From positions 930,001 through 994,000 of the forward strand of contig NZ_JAGSPB010000001.1 of NCBI RefSeq assembly GCF_019204025.1: a stretch of 64,000 bases of DNA, read 5' to 3'. Positions 17,286-26,454 of this stretch are shown piece by piece. Both the position numbers and the translations under genes were made by a program. The notes below the pieces were generated by a model, which saw only the letters and a program-made list of their open reading frames with translations, was not told the DNA's origin and ran no database searches. Each line of letters opens with the position of its first letter. Positions within the stretch are counted from its first letter, which is position 1. This DNA comes from Erythrobacter ani. Its GTDB lineage: Bacteria; Pseudomonadota; Alphaproteobacteria; Sphingomonadales; Sphingomonadaceae.

Positions 17286-18623
17286 ATGGCCACGACGGCA
17301 CCGGAGCGTCCACAAGTTCGCACTTCGCCAACCGCCTATGAGGCGTTGACGAAGCACTACGAAAAGCATCCTGAAGAACGTCCGCAGCATCCGCATAAGT
17401 GGGACGTGAGCCGTTCGGATATCTATTTCGAGGATCGGTGGCAGCCCATCTTCAAGGAAATGCAGGACGCCGGCCCACTGCATTACATCCCGGAAAGCCC
17501 GTATGGCCCGTACTGGGCAGTCGTCGGTCACAAGGCGATCCAGCATATCGAGGCGCTTCCCGAGACGTTTTCATCGAGCTGGGAATATGGCGGCATTACC
17601 ATCCTCGAGCGCCTGACCGAGGAAGAACTCGCGGAAAGCAAGGCGGACCGCCGAGAACTTCCGATGTTCATCGCGATGGACCGCCCGCAGCATACCGGCC
17701 AGCGCCGTACCGTGGCGCCGAAATTCACTCCCAGCGCGATGGCAGAGATGGAGCCGGAGATCCGCCAGCGCACCGGTGAATTGCTCGACACGCTGCCTCG
17801 CGGCGAAGTGTTCGATTGGGTCGACAAGGTTTCGATCGAATTGACGACCGGCATGCTGGCGATCCTGTTCGGTTTCCCTTGGGAAGACCGCCGCATGCTG
17901 ACTTTCTGGTCCGATTGGTCGGGCGATACCGAGCTTGCAGGCGTCCGCGAGCTTGACGAAATGCGGTGGGAATTCCTTCACGAGATGGGCGCGTATTTCC
18001 AAGCGCTCTGGATCGAACGGACCCAGGACAAGGAACCGGGTAACGACCTCATTTCGATGATGATTCATTCCGAAGCGATGAACCAGATGCGCCCGGAGGA
18101 ATTCATCGGCAATCTCGTTTTGCTCATCGTCGGTGGTAATGACACAACCCGCAATACGATGAGCGGCATCATCCATTCGTTCGACAAATTCCCCGACCAG
18201 CGCAAATTGTTCGAAGAGCAGCCCGAACTGATCCCGAACGCGGTGCAGGAGTGCCTGCGCTTTCAGACGCCGCTCGCCCATATGCGCCGCACCTGCACCG
18301 AAGACACCGAGGTGTTCGGGCAAACGATCAAGAAAGGCGACAAGGTCGTGCTTTGGTATCTAGGCGCAAACCGCGAAGAGAGCGTCTTCGAGAACCCGCA
18401 CAAGCTTGACATCACGCGCGAAAATGCCCGGCGTCATATCGCGTTCGGCTACGGCATCCACCGCTGCGTCGGTGCGCGCCTTGCCGAATTGCAGCTCCGT
18501 GTGCTGCTGGAGGAAATGCATAAACGCCGGATGCGCGTGCATGTCGCGGGCGATGTGGAGCGGGTACGCGCCAACTTCGTCCATGGCTTCCGCAAGCTCG
18601 AGGTCGAGATCACCGATTTCTAG
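17286..18623 (+). CDS. cytochrome P450, CYP153-type alkane/fatty-acid terminal hydroxylase
   Basis: 445 residues from ATG 17286, which has a strong GGGAGAGA Shine-Dalgarno; TTG 17214 is rejected. Class I soluble P450: I-helix oxygen-activation motif GGNDTTRNTMSG, ExxR in the K-helix (QECLRFQTPLAHMRR), heme loop FGYGIHRCVG with Cys at residue 394. N-terminal and substrate-recognition segments (YFEDRWQPIFKEM, SWEYGGITIL, FIAMDRPQHTGQRR) match CYP153A. Enzymes of this family hydroxylate alkanes or fatty acids at the terminal carbon with a ferredoxin and ferredoxin reductase. No ferredoxin gene is adjacent; the reductase at 12551 may supply electrons (inference). Confidence 0.92.
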   Translation: MATTAPERPQVRTSPTAYEALTKHYEKHPEERPQHPHKWDVSRSDIYFEDRWQPIFKEMQDAGPLHYIPESPYGPYWAVVGHKAIQHIEALPETFSSSWEYGGITILERLTEEELAESKADRRELPMFIAMDRPQHTGQRRTVAPKFTPSAMAEMEPEIRQRTGELLDTLPRGEVFDWVDKVSIELTTGMLAILFGFPWEDRRMLTFWSDWSGDTELAGVRELDEMRWEFLHEMGAYFQALWIERTQDKEPGNDLISMMIHSEAMNQMRPEEFIGNLVLLIVGGNDTTRNTMSGIIHSFDKFPDQRKLFEEQPELIPNAVQECLRFQTPLAHMRRTCTEDTEVFGQTIKKGDKVVLWYLGANREESVFENPHKLDITRENARRHIAFGYGIHRCVGARLAELQLRVLLEEMHKRRMRVHVAGDVERVRANFVHGFRKLEVEITDF

Positions 18624-18715
18624 ATGTTATCGGCGCCGTGGCGAAGTGAAACTTTTTGCCCGTTTCCAACGTAAAACATGGTGGGACACCCTATAGTTTT
18701 ACCGGAATTGCAAAA

Positions 18716-19216
18716 ATGACGACCAAGAAACCGACCCGCCGCCGCTTTATGGCGGCTGCTGCTGCGACCGCCAGCATTCCCGTTCTGGCGAGCTGCGGCG
18801 CAGCGCCTGCGCAGGCTCGCAAGGACTTTCGCATCCGTAAATCCGATGCGCAATGGCGGCGTCAGCTGACCCGCGGCGAATATCGTATTCTGCGCGAAGC
18901 GGGGACGGAGCGCGCTTTCACCTCTCCACTGAACGATGAAAAGCGCGACGGCGTCTATACGTGTGCCGGGTGCGGCAACCGCCTGTATTCATCAGCGCAC
19001 AAATATGAGAGCGGAACTGGCTGGCCCGCATTCTACAAGCCCATCGACAAGGGGGCCGTTGGCACCTCGGTCGATTACAAGATCGGATATCCGAGAACCG
19101 AAGTGCACTGCGCCGATTGCGGCGGACACCTCGGTCATATTTTTGGGGATGGCCCGCGTCCGACGGGGAAGCGCCACTGTATCAATGGCCTCGCTATGGA
19201 TTTCGTCGCGACCTAG
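18716..19216 (+). CDS. msrB: exported methionine-(R)-sulfoxide reductase, lipoprotein-type
   Basis: 166 residues from ATG 18716. Repairs oxidised Met (R form). The N-terminus is unusual: a twin-arginine motif (TRRRFMAAA) and then a lipobox LASC (Cys at residue 27). The protein therefore looks Tat-exported and lipid-anchored. The catalytic domain follows: YTCAGCGNRLYSS and CADCGGHLGHIFGDGP (the four zinc cysteines and the HLGHxF motif), then RHCINGLAMDF with the catalytic Cys. Export of MsrB matches the exported MsrA elsewhere in this window. Convergent with the membrane gene at 19231. Confidence 0.92.
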   Translation: MTTKKPTRRRFMAAAAATASIPVLASCGAAPAQARKDFRIRKSDAQWRRQLTRGEYRILREAGTERAFTSPLNDEKRDGVYTCAGCGNRLYSSAHKYESGTGWPAFYKPIDKGAVGTSVDYKIGYPRTEVHCADCGGHLGHIFGDGPRPTGKRHCINGLAMDFVAT

Positions 19217-19230
19217 TCTCGCACGCGGAT

Positions 19231-21030
19231 CTATTGCGCGGTGATGGCCCAGACTTTCAGGCCGCTATCTCCGTCAAGAGCGACCGGATGCAGCCAATCG
19301 GGCGGCGTATCCGCCAGCAGATCGGCAGCGAAGCCATCGGGCGCATTCGCGGCGTAAATTTCGATTTCGTCGACGGTTGGACAGATCATGACGTATTTGG
19401 TGCCACGATCCTGCAAGACGGCGCGCGCCTCGTCAGACGATCCGAGCGCCGTTTCGATGAGCACCTTCATGGACTTGTCACCGCGATGGTGCCCGGTGGC
19501 GACAACGCTGTGATCGGTGGTGAGCAGGATGTGCGGCGCGAAATCCATCAAAGCGTAAAACTCGCCTTGCTCAAGCGCGGTCAGCTGCGGTGCGACGTCT
19601 TTCACCTCGCACGTCTCAGGCTTGGGCGGGTCGGGCACGATGGCCGCAATGGTGCCGTTGCCCAGGGCTGCCTGTGCCGGCATTGCATTCGTCAGCAGCA
19701 CCAGAGGAAAAGTCGGGAGCAGCGCGCAGGCCACTGCGAGCATTGCTGCCACACGCGGAGCCGGGCGCTTCATGGCGCGAATGGTGCGAAGCCATGAGCG
19801 CACCTGCCATGCAAGCGGCGGCGCTGCGAGCACACATGCCACTGCACCTGCTCGCGCGACGAAGAGCGATATCAGGAAGGCTGCGAAGAGGATCAGGACA
19901 TAATCGGACCAGAACCGGCCCAGCCAGTCATGCGATTGACGGGCGAGATTGAAAGCTGCGACCAGGCCAATCAATGGCGTCACGACATATTGCAGGGCCA
20001 CCGGGAGGGTCTGCCGCCACATCGGCATGCCTTCGCTGACATAAGCGTGCCAATTCCGGGCCACGACAGGATCGAGATCGGCAAAGCCGCCGGTCGCGCA
20101 TTGCGGTGCGGTGGCAAGCATCATTGCGAGTGCGCCGCCTCCTGCAACGGCAAAACCAGCAAAGACAATCCCACGCGGAAGCGGCTCCATCTTGGCGAGC
20201 ACGGTCAGCACCGCCGCGCCCCATGCAAACATTGCAAGGTGCATTGGGCTGATCGCGTCGCAATAACTGGCGAGATCGGCGATGCCGCGGGTAGCTGCAA
20301 ACAGCCCCGCGCCGATGATTGCGAAGGATTGCATCGCACTGACAAGCCATGCGCTCTCCCCGCGATTTCTGAGCCAACGCCATGCAAGCACTGCGAAGAT
20401 CGCGGCAGCCAGCGGCAACCCTTCCATTGAGATCGAAAGCCACGTCGCCAGCGAAGCGCCGACAACCCACCCGCCAGCGCATTTCGAACGCGCCATCAGG
20501 CCATTGACTGCCACGAGCGCGCACACGATCTGCCAGCCGTGGTGATCGATCCGCATAGGGCTCAACTGGAACAGGACCGGCACCGAAATGACGACGATCA
20601 GCGATGTGAGCGTTGCTTCCTCATCACCGAGCAGTTTCCACGCGACACGCGCAGCGAGCAGCATGGCGAGACCAAGCGTAACCAGCGGGACGATAACAAC
20701 AGCCGCTGTTTCAGCGGCCGCTGTCCCGGTCAGGGGCGTCAATGCAAGAATGACGAGCGCCAGGGGAATATCGACAAGTCTCGACCAATGCATGGCGACG
20801 CCGCCGCCCGCGGCATCGATCCGGTATTGATTGATGTCGAACCAGCTTTGACCAGCGATCAGGTCCCGGACCTGAACCAGCCTCAGAATATCGTCGGGAT
20901 CCGGGAAAACTCCGCTGCTCATGCGGCTCCAGTGAACCACCATCATGAGAGTGCAGACGAGCGCCCACGCAATTCCTACCCGGGCGAGGAATTCGAGCGG
21001 CACAGCGCTCCGGCGGCGTTCGACCAACAT
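19231..21030 (-). CDS. polytopic membrane protein, GT-C/STT3-like glycosyltransferase candidate
   Basis: 599 residues from ATG 21030, which has a strong AGGAAGGG; longer starts are rejected. About 11 transmembrane segments, with a first large loop carrying PDPDDILRLVQVRDLIAGQ and then AMHWSRLVDIP. Downstream is SPMRIDHHGWQIVCAL. Acidic DD/DxD in the first loop and a later DHH motif are features of lipid-linked GT-C glycosyltransferases such as STT3/AglB, though the match is distant and by eye. The C-terminal part (from about 480) is soluble and extracytoplasmic. It sits 4 bases after gtrA, so the two are cotranscribed. Role proposed: transfer of a lipid-linked sugar. Confidence 0.6.
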   Translation of the reverse strand: MLVERRRSAVPLEFLARVGIAWALVCTLMMVVHWSRMSSGVFPDPDDILRLVQVRDLIAGQSWFDINQYRIDAAGGGVAMHWSRLVDIPLALVILALTPLTGTAAAETAAVVIVPLVTLGLAMLLAARVAWKLLGDEEATLTSLIVVISVPVLFQLSPMRIDHHGWQIVCALVAVNGLMARSKCAGGWVVGASLATWLSISMEGLPLAAAIFAVLAWRWLRNRGESAWLVSAMQSFAIIGAGLFAATRGIADLASYCDAISPMHLAMFAWGAAVLTVLAKMEPLPRGIVFAGFAVAGGGALAMMLATAPQCATGGFADLDPVVARNWHAYVSEGMPMWRQTLPVALQYVVTPLIGLVAAFNLARQSHDWLGRFWSDYVLILFAAFLISLFVARAGAVACVLAAPPLAWQVRSWLRTIRAMKRPAPRVAAMLAVACALLPTFPLVLLTNAMPAQAALGNGTIAAIVPDPPKPETCEVKDVAPQLTALEQGEFYALMDFAPHILLTTDHSVVATGHHRGDKSMKVLIETALGSSDEARAVLQDRGTKYVMICPTVDEIEIYAANAPDGFAADLLADTPPDWLHPVALDGDSGLKVWAITAQ

Positions 21031-21034
21031 CGAT

Positions 21035-21475
21035 TCACCCTTCCTTCGCCGGTTCGGCCAGCGGCCTGAACACGATGCGAGCACGGATCAACCATGTGGC
21101 GGTAAAGCTGACTGCGATCGCTGCAAGCTTGGCAATGCGCGGATCACCGCCGGTGTAATCGGCCAGTCCAACGATCGCCGTAGTGAGGCCCAGACCGACC
21201 AATGCAGAGATCACGAACAATGCTTTCTGCCGGGTGCGAGCCACTCCGGCGGAAGCAACGCTGTCCTGAAAGACCGCGCGGCTCGACATCAGCCAATGCG
21301 CAAGAATGCCCAGCGAGTATCCGATCGCCGATGCCCCGGCCCCCGCCATCCCGAGAGAAAGCAGCGCAAGGAATGCTCCGACGTCGACCGCGAGCGCGCC
21401 GACGCTGGCCAACACGTACCGCACGAAGCGGACGTCGCGCAGTTTGGCAAACACGGTGCTGATCATCTGCGGCAT
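21035..21475 (-). CDS. GtrA-family membrane protein
   Basis: 146 residues with four transmembrane segments, typical of the GtrA/DPMS family: RFVRYVLASVGALAVDVGAFLALL, IGYSLGILAHWLMSSRAVF, ALFVISALVGLGLTTAIVGL, and KLAAIAVSFTATWLIRARIVF. The conserved basic/aromatic ends (SRAVF, RARIVF) are present. Such proteins help flip polyprenyl-phosphate sugars or bind a glycosyltransferase. The gene lies between a UGM-like flavoprotein and a GT-C-like protein, pointing to envelope glycan assembly. No GtrB-like polyprenyl glycosyltransferase is adjacent. Confidence 0.88.
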   Translation of the reverse strand: MPQMISTVFAKLRDVRFVRYVLASVGALAVDVGAFLALLSLGMAGAGASAIGYSLGILAHWLMSSRAVFQDSVASAGVARTRQKALFVISALVGLGLTTAIVGLADYTGGDPRIAKLAAIAVSFTATWLIRARIVFRPLAEPAKEG

Positions 21476-21501
21476 GCGTGGCTAGCTCCCCAACCTGTGA
21501 C

Positions 21502-23118
21502 CTAGGCCGATTTACGTTTGGGTTCGTCGGCCTCAGGCGCGATGCGCTCCGGCACTCCGCGTAGCGAGGTAAGCGCTGCCACCTGATCGTCGCTAAGCGG
21601 TTTCGTGTCCGACTGTACGTCTCGGGCCGCAAGGGATGCTTGCGCACCTTCGTCGCCCGCTTCGTGGTACTCCGCGTCCTCATTCACGCACCAGGTGTCG
21701 TAAATCCGCTCGCCTGCAAGAATGTTCTCAACCGTAAGCATCGCGGTCATCATCGCGTGATCCTGGTTGTTGTAGCGGTGCATTCCGTTGCGGCCGACAA
21801 GGTAGAGCGAGGGATATTTCTCTTCGAGTTCGATCCGCATCGCCTCGACATTGGCCTCGTACTCGTCGTCATAGACAGGGTACGCCTTTTCCTGACGAAC
21901 GACCGTGCCGCCGACGACCTTGCTCGGGTCGCACAGGCCGAGGATTTCCATCTCCCGCGTCGCCTGCGCGACAAGGTCTTCGTCGGACGAGGACCAGAGC
22001 CCGTCGCCTTCGAAACAGAAATATTCGAGGCCAACACAGGCCATGTCCTCGTCCGGCACCATTTCGGGCGACCAGCTGCGGAAGTTCTGAACGCGGCCCA
22101 CCTGCACCCGGTCATCGTGGATGTAGATCCAGTTATCGGGGAACAGGTCGTCCGATTTCACCATCAGTGCGACGGTCAGGAAATCACGGTATTTGAGATT
22201 GGTCGCCTGCAAGCTGCTTTGCGGGAGCGGGTGCACACGCTTCGACAGTTCGCGCATTGGCGCAGAGCTGATCGCATCCTTGGCGCGGATCTGGACTTTG
22301 CCGTCCGGCCCGTCCGCAGTCATCGACCAGCCGCCGCTTCCGTCGCTGGCAAGCCTGTCGAGCGCATGGCCCATCAGCACCGTGCCTTTGCCGGTCACCT
22401 GGATGTGATCGCGTGCAGCATCCCACATCATGCCTGGGCCAAGCCGAGGATACCGGAATGTTTCGAGCAGGGTTTTCACTTCCTGTCCGTCATTCGGTTT
22501 CTTATTCAATCCGAGCGAGCGCTTGAGTCCGTCGGTCACGGCGTTCCACAGCGACAGACCCTTGATCCGCTGCGCCGCCCAGTCCGCGCTCATTTCATCG
22601 CACGGCATACCCCACACCTTCTCGGTGTAGGTCTTGAAAAAGATCGAATAGAGTTTTTTGCCGAATTGGTTGGTGGTCCAGTCCTCGAAGCTTCTCACGT
22701 CCTTGATCGGGAACATTTTGTAGCGGAGGTAGCTGACCATGCACGCCGTAGAACGCAAGATGCCAAGATTGCCTAGCGCTTCGAATGCGCGCAGCGGATA
22801 GCTGTAGAATTTGCCTTCATAATAAATGCGGCTCATGCGCGGACGCTGGATGAAGTCGTCGGGCAGGATCTCGTTCCAGAGATCGACCACCTGCTGTGAT
22901 TTGGAGAAGAAGCGGTGTCCGCCGATATCGAAACGGTAACCTTCATGTTCGACCGTGCGGCTGATCCCGCCGACATAGGTGTCGTCTTTTTCGATAATTG
23001 CGACCGACTTGCCCTGCTTTGTCAGCAAATACCCTGCGGTCAGGCCCGCCGGTCCAGCGCCGATAATGGCGACATCAACATCGAGAATTCCAGGCTGCTT
23101 TTCGCCAACCACAGTCAT
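21502..23118 (-). CDS. FAD-dependent oxidoreductase, UDP-galactopyranose-mutase-like
   Basis: 538 residues from ATG 23118 with GGGGG upstream. The N-terminal FAD fold is DVAIIGAGPAGLTAGYLL (about residues 15-32) followed by GGISRTVEHEGYRFDIGGHRFF, the GG-motif block shared by UDP-galactopyranose mutase and amine-oxidase-type flavoproteins. TEKVWGMPCDEMSADWAAQRI and the C-terminal LYLVGRNGMHRYNNQDHAM are characteristic of the glycan-associated branch. It probably acts on a nucleotide sugar or lipid-linked sugar. First gene of the three-gene operon with gtrA and the GT-C-like gene. The PilZ gene lies 149 bases upstream on the same strand. Confidence 0.82.
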   Translation of the reverse strand: MTVVGEKQPGILDVDVAIIGAGPAGLTAGYLLTKQGKSVAIIEKDDTYVGGISRTVEHEGYRFDIGGHRFFSKSQQVVDLWNEILPDDFIQRPRMSRIYYEGKFYSYPLRAFEALGNLGILRSTACMVSYLRYKMFPIKDVRSFEDWTTNQFGKKLYSIFFKTYTEKVWGMPCDEMSADWAAQRIKGLSLWNAVTDGLKRSLGLNKKPNDGQEVKTLLETFRYPRLGPGMMWDAARDHIQVTGKGTVLMGHALDRLASDGSGGWSMTADGPDGKVQIRAKDAISSAPMRELSKRVHPLPQSSLQATNLKYRDFLTVALMVKSDDLFPDNWIYIHDDRVQVGRVQNFRSWSPEMVPDEDMACVGLEYFCFEGDGLWSSSDEDLVAQATREMEILGLCDPSKVVGGTVVRQEKAYPVYDDEYEANVEAMRIELEEKYPSLYLVGRNGMHRYNNQDHAMMTAMLTVENILAGERIYDTWCVNEDAEYHEAGDEGAQASLAARDVQSDTKPLSDDQVAALTSLRGVPERIAPEADEPKRKSA

Positions 23119-23266
23119 TAACGGCCCCCGTTTTGCACGCCGCAGCTTTAGCAACAGCTTCCATGCAAGGACCGGAGTGAAGGAAAATGGTTAGCGAGCC
23201 GTAAACATGCCTGTTTAATTCAGGCACGGTATGGACGAATTCCCCGGCGATCTCGGCCAGACCTCG

Positions 23267-23893
23267 TCAGGCGACGATGAGCCCCGGTGCCTGAAGTTCG
23301 GCCGTCAGCCGCGCGAATTCGCCCAGCGTCAGTGTATCGTCGAAGACCAGCCCGTAATGCGAATTGCGGCGCCATCGCACCTTGGCCCGCACTTCGGCGA
23401 AATCCTCACCGTGGATGAGCAGGGCCTGATCGATAGCGAACAATTGGTTGCATTCGATCTTTGCCCCCTGCTGCGACAGGTTCTCGACGATGCCTTCGCA
23501 CGTCCGGTCGAGTGAAGTCATGGCCACGGGAAAGCAGACACCGACGCGCAATCCGCGCTTCGGATATTCTGCAGCCTCATGGATCAGCTGCGCGATATCG
23601 ACGCGCTGAAGGAATTCGAAGCCAGCCTGGTTGTCACGCGCCCAGACCGGGCGGATCGGATAGGCCCCACCTCCCGGCATCTGCAATTCGAGTGTTTCCC
23701 CCTGAGGAATCTCGTGGAACAGCCGGACGCTCACCCCCGTTTCCGACACGTCCCTGATTACGCAGACGAATTCGCCTTGCGGACCAACAAGTTTCGCGGC
23801 GCGAACCAGCAGCGTAAACCGCGGGGAGTCACGTAGGTCACTCGCATCGACGATTGCGGTTTGAGTGTGCGAAGAAATCGCCGAATGCTCCAT
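23267..23893 (-). CDS. PilZ-domain protein, probably two PilZ folds
   Basis: 208 residues. The first PilZ-like unit has DSPRFTLLVRAAKL (an R-containing motif) and IRDVSETGVSVRL. The second begins KRGLRVGVCFPVAM, with CEGIVENLSQQGAKIE. Each shows a (D/N)xSxxG-type block, but the leading RxxxR arginine pair is incomplete, so cyclic-di-GMP binding is uncertain. Proteins of this type in Sphingomonadales are soluble and act on motility or polysaccharide synthesis. It lies 149 bases upstream of the glycan operon on the same strand, which may or may not be a shared transcript. Confidence 0.8.
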   Translation of the reverse strand: MEHSAISSHTQTAIVDASDLRDSPRFTLLVRAAKLVGPQGEFVCVIRDVSETGVSVRLFHEIPQGETLELQMPGGGAYPIRPVWARDNQAGFEFLQRVDIAQLIHEAAEYPKRGLRVGVCFPVAMTSLDRTCEGIVENLSQQGAKIECNQLFAIDQALLIHGEDFAEVRAKVRWRRNSHYGLVFDDTLTLGEFARLTAELQAPGLIVA

Positions 23894-24015
23894 GGTGCTT
23901 TATCCTGCCCTTTGCCTGGCGGCACTTATGGTGCCTTCAGCCTAGGTTGATATTAAGCGCAGATCGTGAGCACTACAGCGGCATCCGTTAACAATTGGCT
24001 CAAGCGCCCGGGTGC

Positions 24016-24100
24016 TGGTGCGGGTGGCGGGACTCGAACCCGCACGATCAAAGATCAGGGGATTTTAAGTCCCCGGCGTCTACCATTCCGCCACACCCGC
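24016..24100 (-). tRNA. tRNA-Leu, anticodon UAA
   Basis: Read on the minus strand, the gene starts GCGGGTGTGGCGGAATGG and shows a 7-bp acceptor stem (GCGGGTG with CACCCGC), the anticodon loop CTTAAAA with TAA, a long variable arm (TGATCTTTGATCG), and a T-arm GGTTCGAGTCCC. The discriminator base is A and the CCA tail is encoded (TGG on the plus strand at 24016-24018). Length with CCA is 85. It lies alone between the PilZ and Kef genes, and no integrase or attachment duplicate was seen. Confidence 0.95.
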
Positions 24101-24243
24101 TTCGCTTTGCGTGAGCAAACCGCGCGATAGCCAGCCGTGCGCATATCGGCAACCGGACAAACCGCATTACCGACCCGTCGCTTGCAAGCTGCAGCGCCAT
24201 GGCCCATTTGCGTCACGCGAACCAATCAGCGATCCGGGGTAAG

Positions 24244-25926
24244 ATGGCAGGCGAAATTCACGACGCGCATTCGGTGGTGGCCACCATTCAGCCCGCGATT
24301 ACCTTGCTCGGTCTGGGCATCGGCGCGGCGCTTGTTTCGCGCGCATGCAGGCTGAATCCAATCGTAGGATACCTTGGCTTGGGGCTTGGCATTGCCACGC
24401 TCGGCTATGCGGACGACTTTAGCGGGCCAGTTGTGGCTGCCATGGCGGAAGCAGGCGTCATGTTCCTGCTGTTCAATCTGGGACTGCATTTTTCGCTCGG
24501 CAGGATTCGCGCCGAAGCGGCCAATATATTCGGCTTCGGCAGCCTCCAGATGCTCGTCGCGGGCGGAACCTTCGCGCTGCTGTTCTGGGCAATCGGATTG
24601 CCGACAGAGTTCGCGATCATCGGCGGATTTGCCATGGGCCTGTCCTCCACTGCGGTGGTGATCGGCCTCGTGCGGGAGCGCGATCAGGAAGATTGCCCGG
24701 TGGGCCGGGCCTCGCAATCTATTCTCATCTTTCAGGACATCGCCGCAATCTTGCTGCTTGTCGCCGCGGGAGCGCTAGGCACGGGGGGCACGATGGCACC
24801 CGCGCTAGGCATGGCCGGACTGAAAGCGCTCGCCGCATTCGGTGTCGCCGTCATCTTTGCTCGTTATCTTACGGGGCCGCTGTTCCGCCTGATTGCCCGC
24901 GCTGGAAGCAGCGAGGTCTACACCGCCACCGCGCTGTTCATCGCGCTGGCTGCCGGATGGGCGACCGGCATTGCTGGATTGTCGCTGACGTTGGGCGCGT
25001 TCCTCGGCGGGATGGCCGTGGCGGATTCGCGTTACCGGATATTGGTCCAGTCGGAGATCGACGCTTTCAGAGGATTGTTTCTCAGCTTCTTCTTCATATC
25101 GGTCGGGCTCGGGATCGATCCGGCTATCGTCGCGGATAATTGGGTGACCATCATCACTGCAGCTGTTGGCCTGATTGTCCTGAAATGCGTCCTCAACGTT
25201 ATCGCCGCGCTTGCCAATCGCTGGTCGGTTCCAGGGTCGATCCAGCTCGGTTTTCTGCTGGGGCAGGGAAGCGAATTTGCACTGGTCCTCTTCGCGATTC
25301 CCGCCGTTGCCGGTCTGGTCGAGAGCGAACCGCTCGCCATTCTGGTGACGGCGATCGCGATCAGCATGGCTGTCACTCCTCTGGTCTCCACTATCGGCCG
25401 CAAGCTTGCAGGCAAACTCCGCACCGGACCCGCAGACGAGAAGATGGATGGCGACAATGCACCGGTCATGATCATCGGGCTCGGTCCCGCCGGACGCGCG
25501 GTGGCTGACGCGCTCACATACAACGATGTCGATTTCCTGGCCGTAGAACCCGATCATTCGAAGTTCGAAAAAGCGATTGCCGATGGCTATCAAGCGCATC
25601 ACGCCCACCCCGCCGATCCGCGCAGCTGGGATGCGCTTGGAATGGAGCGGCGACAGGTTCTCGTCGTGGCGACCGGCAACGTGTCGCTCACCCGTGACCT
25701 GACCCCCCTGGTCGAGGAGCGCCTCCCCGCAATGCACCGCATCATCGCCCTGCCAACTGCTGAGGCCGAAAGCGAATTTGCCGAGATGGGCATGACGCCG
25801 GTGGTCAGCGGCGGCGAGCATGGCCCCGACCGCGTGGTCGAGGAAGTATTCGCCGCGCTCAACGTCGAACGCAAACGGCCCGTGCCGAGCCGAGCGGAAG
25901 ATCTATCTGCTAGGGAAGCCGCCTGA
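24244..25926 (+). CDS. Kef/CPA2-type cation:proton antiporter with TrkA-N domain
   Basis: 560 residues from ATG 24244; ATG 24199 in frame is possible but adds no conserved sequence. About 12 transmembrane segments form the Na+/H+ exchanger domain (GLGLGIATLGYADDF, GVMFLLFNLGLHFSLG, GFAMGLSSTAVVIGL with the CPA2 signature, LGAFLGGMAVADS). This is followed from about residue 405 by a cytosolic Rossmann domain (VMIIGLGPAGRAVADAL) typical of KefB/KefC and YbaL. It likely exports K+ or Na+ against protons under NAD(H) or glutathione-type control. KefB versus YbaL cannot be settled by eye. Confidence 0.9.
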   Translation: MAGEIHDAHSVVATIQPAITLLGLGIGAALVSRACRLNPIVGYLGLGLGIATLGYADDFSGPVVAAMAEAGVMFLLFNLGLHFSLGRIRAEAANIFGFGSLQMLVAGGTFALLFWAIGLPTEFAIIGGFAMGLSSTAVVIGLVRERDQEDCPVGRASQSILIFQDIAAILLLVAAGALGTGGTMAPALGMAGLKALAAFGVAVIFARYLTGPLFRLIARAGSSEVYTATALFIALAAGWATGIAGLSLTLGAFLGGMAVADSRYRILVQSEIDAFRGLFLSFFFISVGLGIDPAIVADNWVTIITAAVGLIVLKCVLNVIAALANRWSVPGSIQLGFLLGQGSEFALVLFAIPAVAGLVESEPLAILVTAIAISMAVTPLVSTIGRKLAGKLRTGPADEKMDGDNAPVMIIGLGPAGRAVADALTYNDVDFLAVEPDHSKFEKAIADGYQAHHAHPADPRSWDALGMERRQVLVVATGNVSLTRDLTPLVEERLPAMHRIIALPTAEAESEFAEMGMTPVVSGGEHGPDRVVEEVFAALNVERKRPVPSRAEDLSAREAA

Positions 25927-25957
25927 CCGACGCGGGCATTGGCCCTTGTTTCAGCGC

Positions 25958-26239
25958 CTAATCGTCATTCAGGCGCTGACGGATTTCCTTGCCCGATTTG
26001 AAATACGGCACCCTTTTCGCCGGTACCTCAACCGCTTCGCCGGTGCGCGGATTGCGTCCGGTTCGCGCCTCGCGCTCGCGTGTCGAGAAAGCTCCGAAGC
26101 CACGCAATTCAACGCGCCCGCCCTCAGCCAAACGCTGCGCAATTTCATCGAAGAAGATGTCGAGAACCTGCTCCACCTCTTCGGCTCGCAGCTCCGGGTT
26201 ATCCTTATGCAGCTCTTGCAGCAGCTCGGATCTGATCAT
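25958..26239 (-). CDS. ihfB: integration host factor beta subunit
   Basis: 93 residues from ATG 26239 with GGAG at -10; a longer in-frame start at 26341 is rejected because the extension is not conserved-looking. The HU/IHF fold is clear: [52 protein letters not shown] (split by eye; the GFGAF motif and the beta-arm RNPRTGE), ending [14 protein letters not shown]. The Arg-Asn-Pro of the DNA-intercalating arm is present. It bends DNA with the IhfA partner encoded elsewhere. Confidence 0.93.
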   Translation of the reverse strand: MIRSELLQELHKDNPELRAEEVEQVLDIFFDEIAQRLAEGGRVELRGFGAFSTREREARTGRNPRTGEAVEVPAKRVPYFKSGKEIRQRLNDD

Positions 26240-26454
26240 TTTGATCTCCTGGCAATCCCGACGTCGCAGGGCCGGTCTGCCAAAGGCGAGTTTCCTCGCG
26301 ATTTTCCCCAAATTACCCGGACCCGACGGGCAACACTCCAATCAGAAGTGTGCCAGAGGGATGCGAATCCCGCAACCGAAGGGCCGGAAATAACTTCAGC
26401 GGGATGGATTTCGGGAATTATCTCAGTAATTCAGATAGATAAGGTGAAATCGAC

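Noticed and set aside
24016..24243. tRNA-Leu as an integration site for a mobile element
   Set aside because: No integrase, no repeat of the tRNA 3' end, and housekeeping genes on both sides.
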